From: Bugulina stolonifera
Lineage: Eukaryota > Bryozoa > Gymnolaemata > Cheilostomatida > Bugulidae
Assembly (NCBI GenBank): GCA_935421135.1
Contig: OW285193.1
Location: 16,168,099 to 16,232,098, forward strand
Direction: 5' to 3'
Length of the DNA stretch: 64,000 nt
The notes beneath the pieces are model-generated. The model saw only the letters and a list, made by a program, of their open reading frames with translations. It was not told the origin of the DNA and did not search any database. Both the position numbers and the translations under genes were made by a program. Below are positions 62,201 to 64,000 of the stretch, one piece after another (within the stretch, counting starts at the first letter, position 1; each line of letters starts with the position of its first letter).

Positions 62201-63744
62201 AACTTAGAAAAGTTTGTGGAGGTTGTACAACTAGACGATGGTAAAGTTAGGATGGAACAGAAACTACTGGTTGTGCATGCTTCTGTGCTAGATCAGGGGA
62301 TGCTCAACTCAGGCTATGTCTTTTCTGAGTCAACAGGAAGTATGTAGCCATATCATTGCTAAATATCTGCTAGTTAAAGGAAGTATTGGTTATTTTTTAT
62401 ACTGCAATTACTATAGAAGATGACCCTTGAATAGGTAGAAATGGGTGCAAAGTGCTTTGCTGTATGATTCATTATTGATAGTAGTACTTACATGTACTTG
62501 TATTTAGTCTGCTCTATGAGCTTATAGAGTTTGATGTTATATGTAAGATGATACAGCTGGTCTCTACACATAGTAAGTATCAGTATATATACATGTACAT
62601 GTTAGGGCATTAGTGCTGTAACTCCTGTACTGGCTGGAGCTCTGTCTGACCTGTGCTCGGCCTCTGATTTCATAAAATATGGTCGTATTAATATTTACTA
62701 ATATCATTGCTTGTTGTTATTCGCATATCTTCCTTGGCAGGTAGTAATATGCGTGTGGCGTTGCCTGAGGACATGACTACCTCCGATACTAATGATGACG
62801 GCACCCCTAAGAGACTTAAGTTTATAGTCTACAAGTCTTCTAGACTTTTCAAAGTAATTTACAATGAAAACCTTACTTCACTTCCTGTGAATAGCTGGGT
62901 GGTTTCTGCACAAATTGGCAAAGATAAGATAACTTCAATGAAAAGACCAGCCTACTTCAGGTTTCCACATGGAGAAAAGGTGAAAAGAGTGAATAATGTT
63001 GTATTGTTTTTTCATTGTATAGTACTTGTATTCTTGAGGATGATTGTTCAAACAGTGTTTGGGGTTATTGGGAATTTTTGGGTGTAAAATCTTTTGTAAT
63101 TTATTCATTTTGCTATGTTAGCAGAAGCATTTACTTTGTGAGTTGTATTACATATTCGTCTGTATTTTAATGTTTTTATCTGTATGCATCGTCATGACTA
63201 TTTGACAGCTCAATGATAATCAAAGCTGTATGTGTTCTTACTGGGAATGGAGTAGCAACTCTTGGTCACAAAGAGGTATGAAAGTAGCAGCCTCCAATGA
63301 GAGTTATACAGAGTGTACCAGCACTCATCTTACCAACTTTGCTCTTCTGTTGGTAAGTCATTGGTATAAAGATCGAAATAGGATATTTTTTGGTGTATTT
63401 GGAATGGATTTCTTCAATATTTAACAAGCCAATTCCTGTGAATATCAACCTGCTAGCTTTAAGTAGCCAGACAGGACTGGTCATATAGAGTGAGCCTGGT
63501 CATTTTATTTTTATTCGTTTTACAATTGAAAACCTTTCGTATTCATTTTTATACTTTTCCTAACTGTATCCATAACACAATGTCTCTAGATCACGCTCTC
63601 TCTCCTCTACTTCCAGGATGTTAACCCTTTTGACGAGGAGTTGTCAGACAAGGATAATGAAATACTTACTATAATAACCTACGTTGGCTGTGCCATCTCA
63701 TTGGCTGGTATTATCATCACTCTCATTACTTATATTAAACACAA
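50269..63744 (+). CDS. Adhesion G-protein-coupled receptor: LRR, mucin stalk, Ly6/uPAR-like module, GAIN/GPS, TM1 (3' end outside window)
   Basis: Twenty exons in frame: 50269-50504, 50810-50878, 51470-51541, 51816-51887, 52147-52218, 53074-53145, 53739-53893, 54184-55374, 55675-57285, 58223-58391, 59339-59454, 59560-59674, 59966-60138, 60857-60962, 61236-61345, 61772-62012, 62191-62339, 62741-62979, 63209-63352, 63617-63744 (1746 codons so far). A signal peptide is followed by an LRR N-cap (CEICSCTPSAKLVDC), five LRRs at one per exon, and an LRR C-cap (NPLRCNC ... C). Then comes a Ser/Thr/Pro mucin stalk at about residues 250-1183. Next is a ten-cysteine module ending CCQGNRCN, as in Ly6/uPAR domains. 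After further cysteine-containing exons comes a GAIN-type region, ending in a GPS with CSYWEW and HLTNFALLL; the expected cut is between Leu1697 and Thr1698. TM1 (IITYVGCAISLAGIIITLI) follows. The family is certain from GPS plus TM1. The LU assignment is by cysteine pattern only. Confidence 0.93.
54340..55265 (+). repeat. Thr-rich 21-bp VNTR in the GPCR stalk (PTTTTTT units)
   Basis: Units of CCTACAACTACTACTACCACC encode Pro plus six Thr. They are almost regular to about 54785 and then degenerate into Ala/Ser/Pro-containing variants. Both strands and several frames are open because ACN/CCN triplets create no stops; the minus-strand Val-rich 380-codon ORF is a by-product. Confidence 0.95.
55845..56345 (+). 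repeat. Heptad repeat (TPLSNGT / TPLSKRT) in the GPCR stalk
   Basis: A 21-bp unit encodes seven residues, about 24 diverged copies. Many carry an NGT N-glycosylation sequon, the others a basic KRT or SRT at the same place. Confidence 0.9.
56725..57058 (+). repeat. 14-residue repeat (PTTTAAPSTKTPDS) in the GPCR stalk
   Basis: A 42-bp unit in about eight copies, the central ones nearly identical at the DNA level, suggesting recent expansion. Rich in O-glycosylation sites. Confidence 0.92.
58560..59113 (+). mobile_element. Possible 3' end of a non-LTR retroelement or SINE in a GPCR intron
   Basis: The segment ends in AATAAATGTAAATGTAAAT followed by one more GTAAAT, a short tandem tail after a poly(A)-like hexamer, as in some LINE-family 3' ends. 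Its left part shares GCGCC and TTTGACCTAGGCCGG (58685-58699) with another GPCR intron at 55434-55448, so it contains a dispersed repeat. Boundaries and class are uncertain. Confidence 0.35.
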
Positions 63745-64000
63745 GTAAGTTTTACTTCCAATATGTTACAGTACAATGTAATAATATAGAGAGTGCAAAC
63801 GCACCTTCCCGAAGATAACTGCTGGTAGACGCTGTCACCAACAATCATATCCTGTGATCTTTGACTTAGTCATTTGGGCTTCAGGCCAAAATATATTGAG
63901 CAAAGTTTTCAGTAATTTTTCTTTTACTGTTGAGATAATTGGTTGGGAATGATACAGCAGTGCCTCTGTCGTTGAATTAGCAACAGAAAATGGGTAACAG

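Noticed and set aside
1..64000. CRISPR arrays, bacterial operons, ribosome binding sites
   Set aside because: The sequence is eukaryotic with spliced genes; the tandem repeats present are minisatellites without spacer structure.

Overview
This is eukaryotic, clearly animal DNA. It is AT-rich, with many short phase-matched introns, GT-AG splicing and AATAAA poly(A) signals. It holds an adhesion GPCR, an LDL-receptor class A membrane protein, a biopterin-dependent aromatic amino acid hydroxylase and Nup43. Gene packing, intron style and the many ACATGT-rich stretches suggest an early-branching marine invertebrate, possibly a sponge. That last step is inference; no species can be named from the sequence alone.

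Layout. 1-1.5 kb: 3' end of a single-pass membrane protein with a Ser/Thr stalk (+). 4.1-13.6 kb: 12-exon tryptophan-hydroxylase-like enzyme (+), with a candidate alternative first exon and an LTR-like promoter fragment in an intron. 14.5-16.9 kb: membrane-anchored YccV/HspQ-like domain protein (-). 18.2-22.6 kb: Nup43 (-), with a minisatellite built from a 3' splice site. 24.3-26.1 kb: type II membrane protein with three LDLa repeats (+). 27.7-31.7 kb: mevalonate diphosphate decarboxylase (-). 32.5-37.4 kb: nearly pristine LTR retrotransposon (-) with a clear -1 frameshift signal. 38.3-41.5 kb: CRYZL1-type oxidoreductase (+). 41.5-50.3 kb: gene-poor, with a hAT-type MITE and two orphan candidate exons. 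50.3 kb to the right edge: the first 20 coding exons of a large adhesion GPCR (+), with LRRs, a roughly 930-residue mucin stalk, a Ly6/uPAR-like cysteine module, a GAIN/GPS region and TM1. Its remaining helices lie beyond the window.

Exon models were built by hand. For each named gene the reading frame carries through every junction, and the lengths of the TPH-like, Nup43, MVD and CRYZL1 products match their families. The genes do not form one pathway; they are independent loci. Notable arrangements are the divergent MVD/CRYZL1 pair, whose shared upstream region was split by a recent retrotransposon, and the divergent Nup43/LDLa pair.
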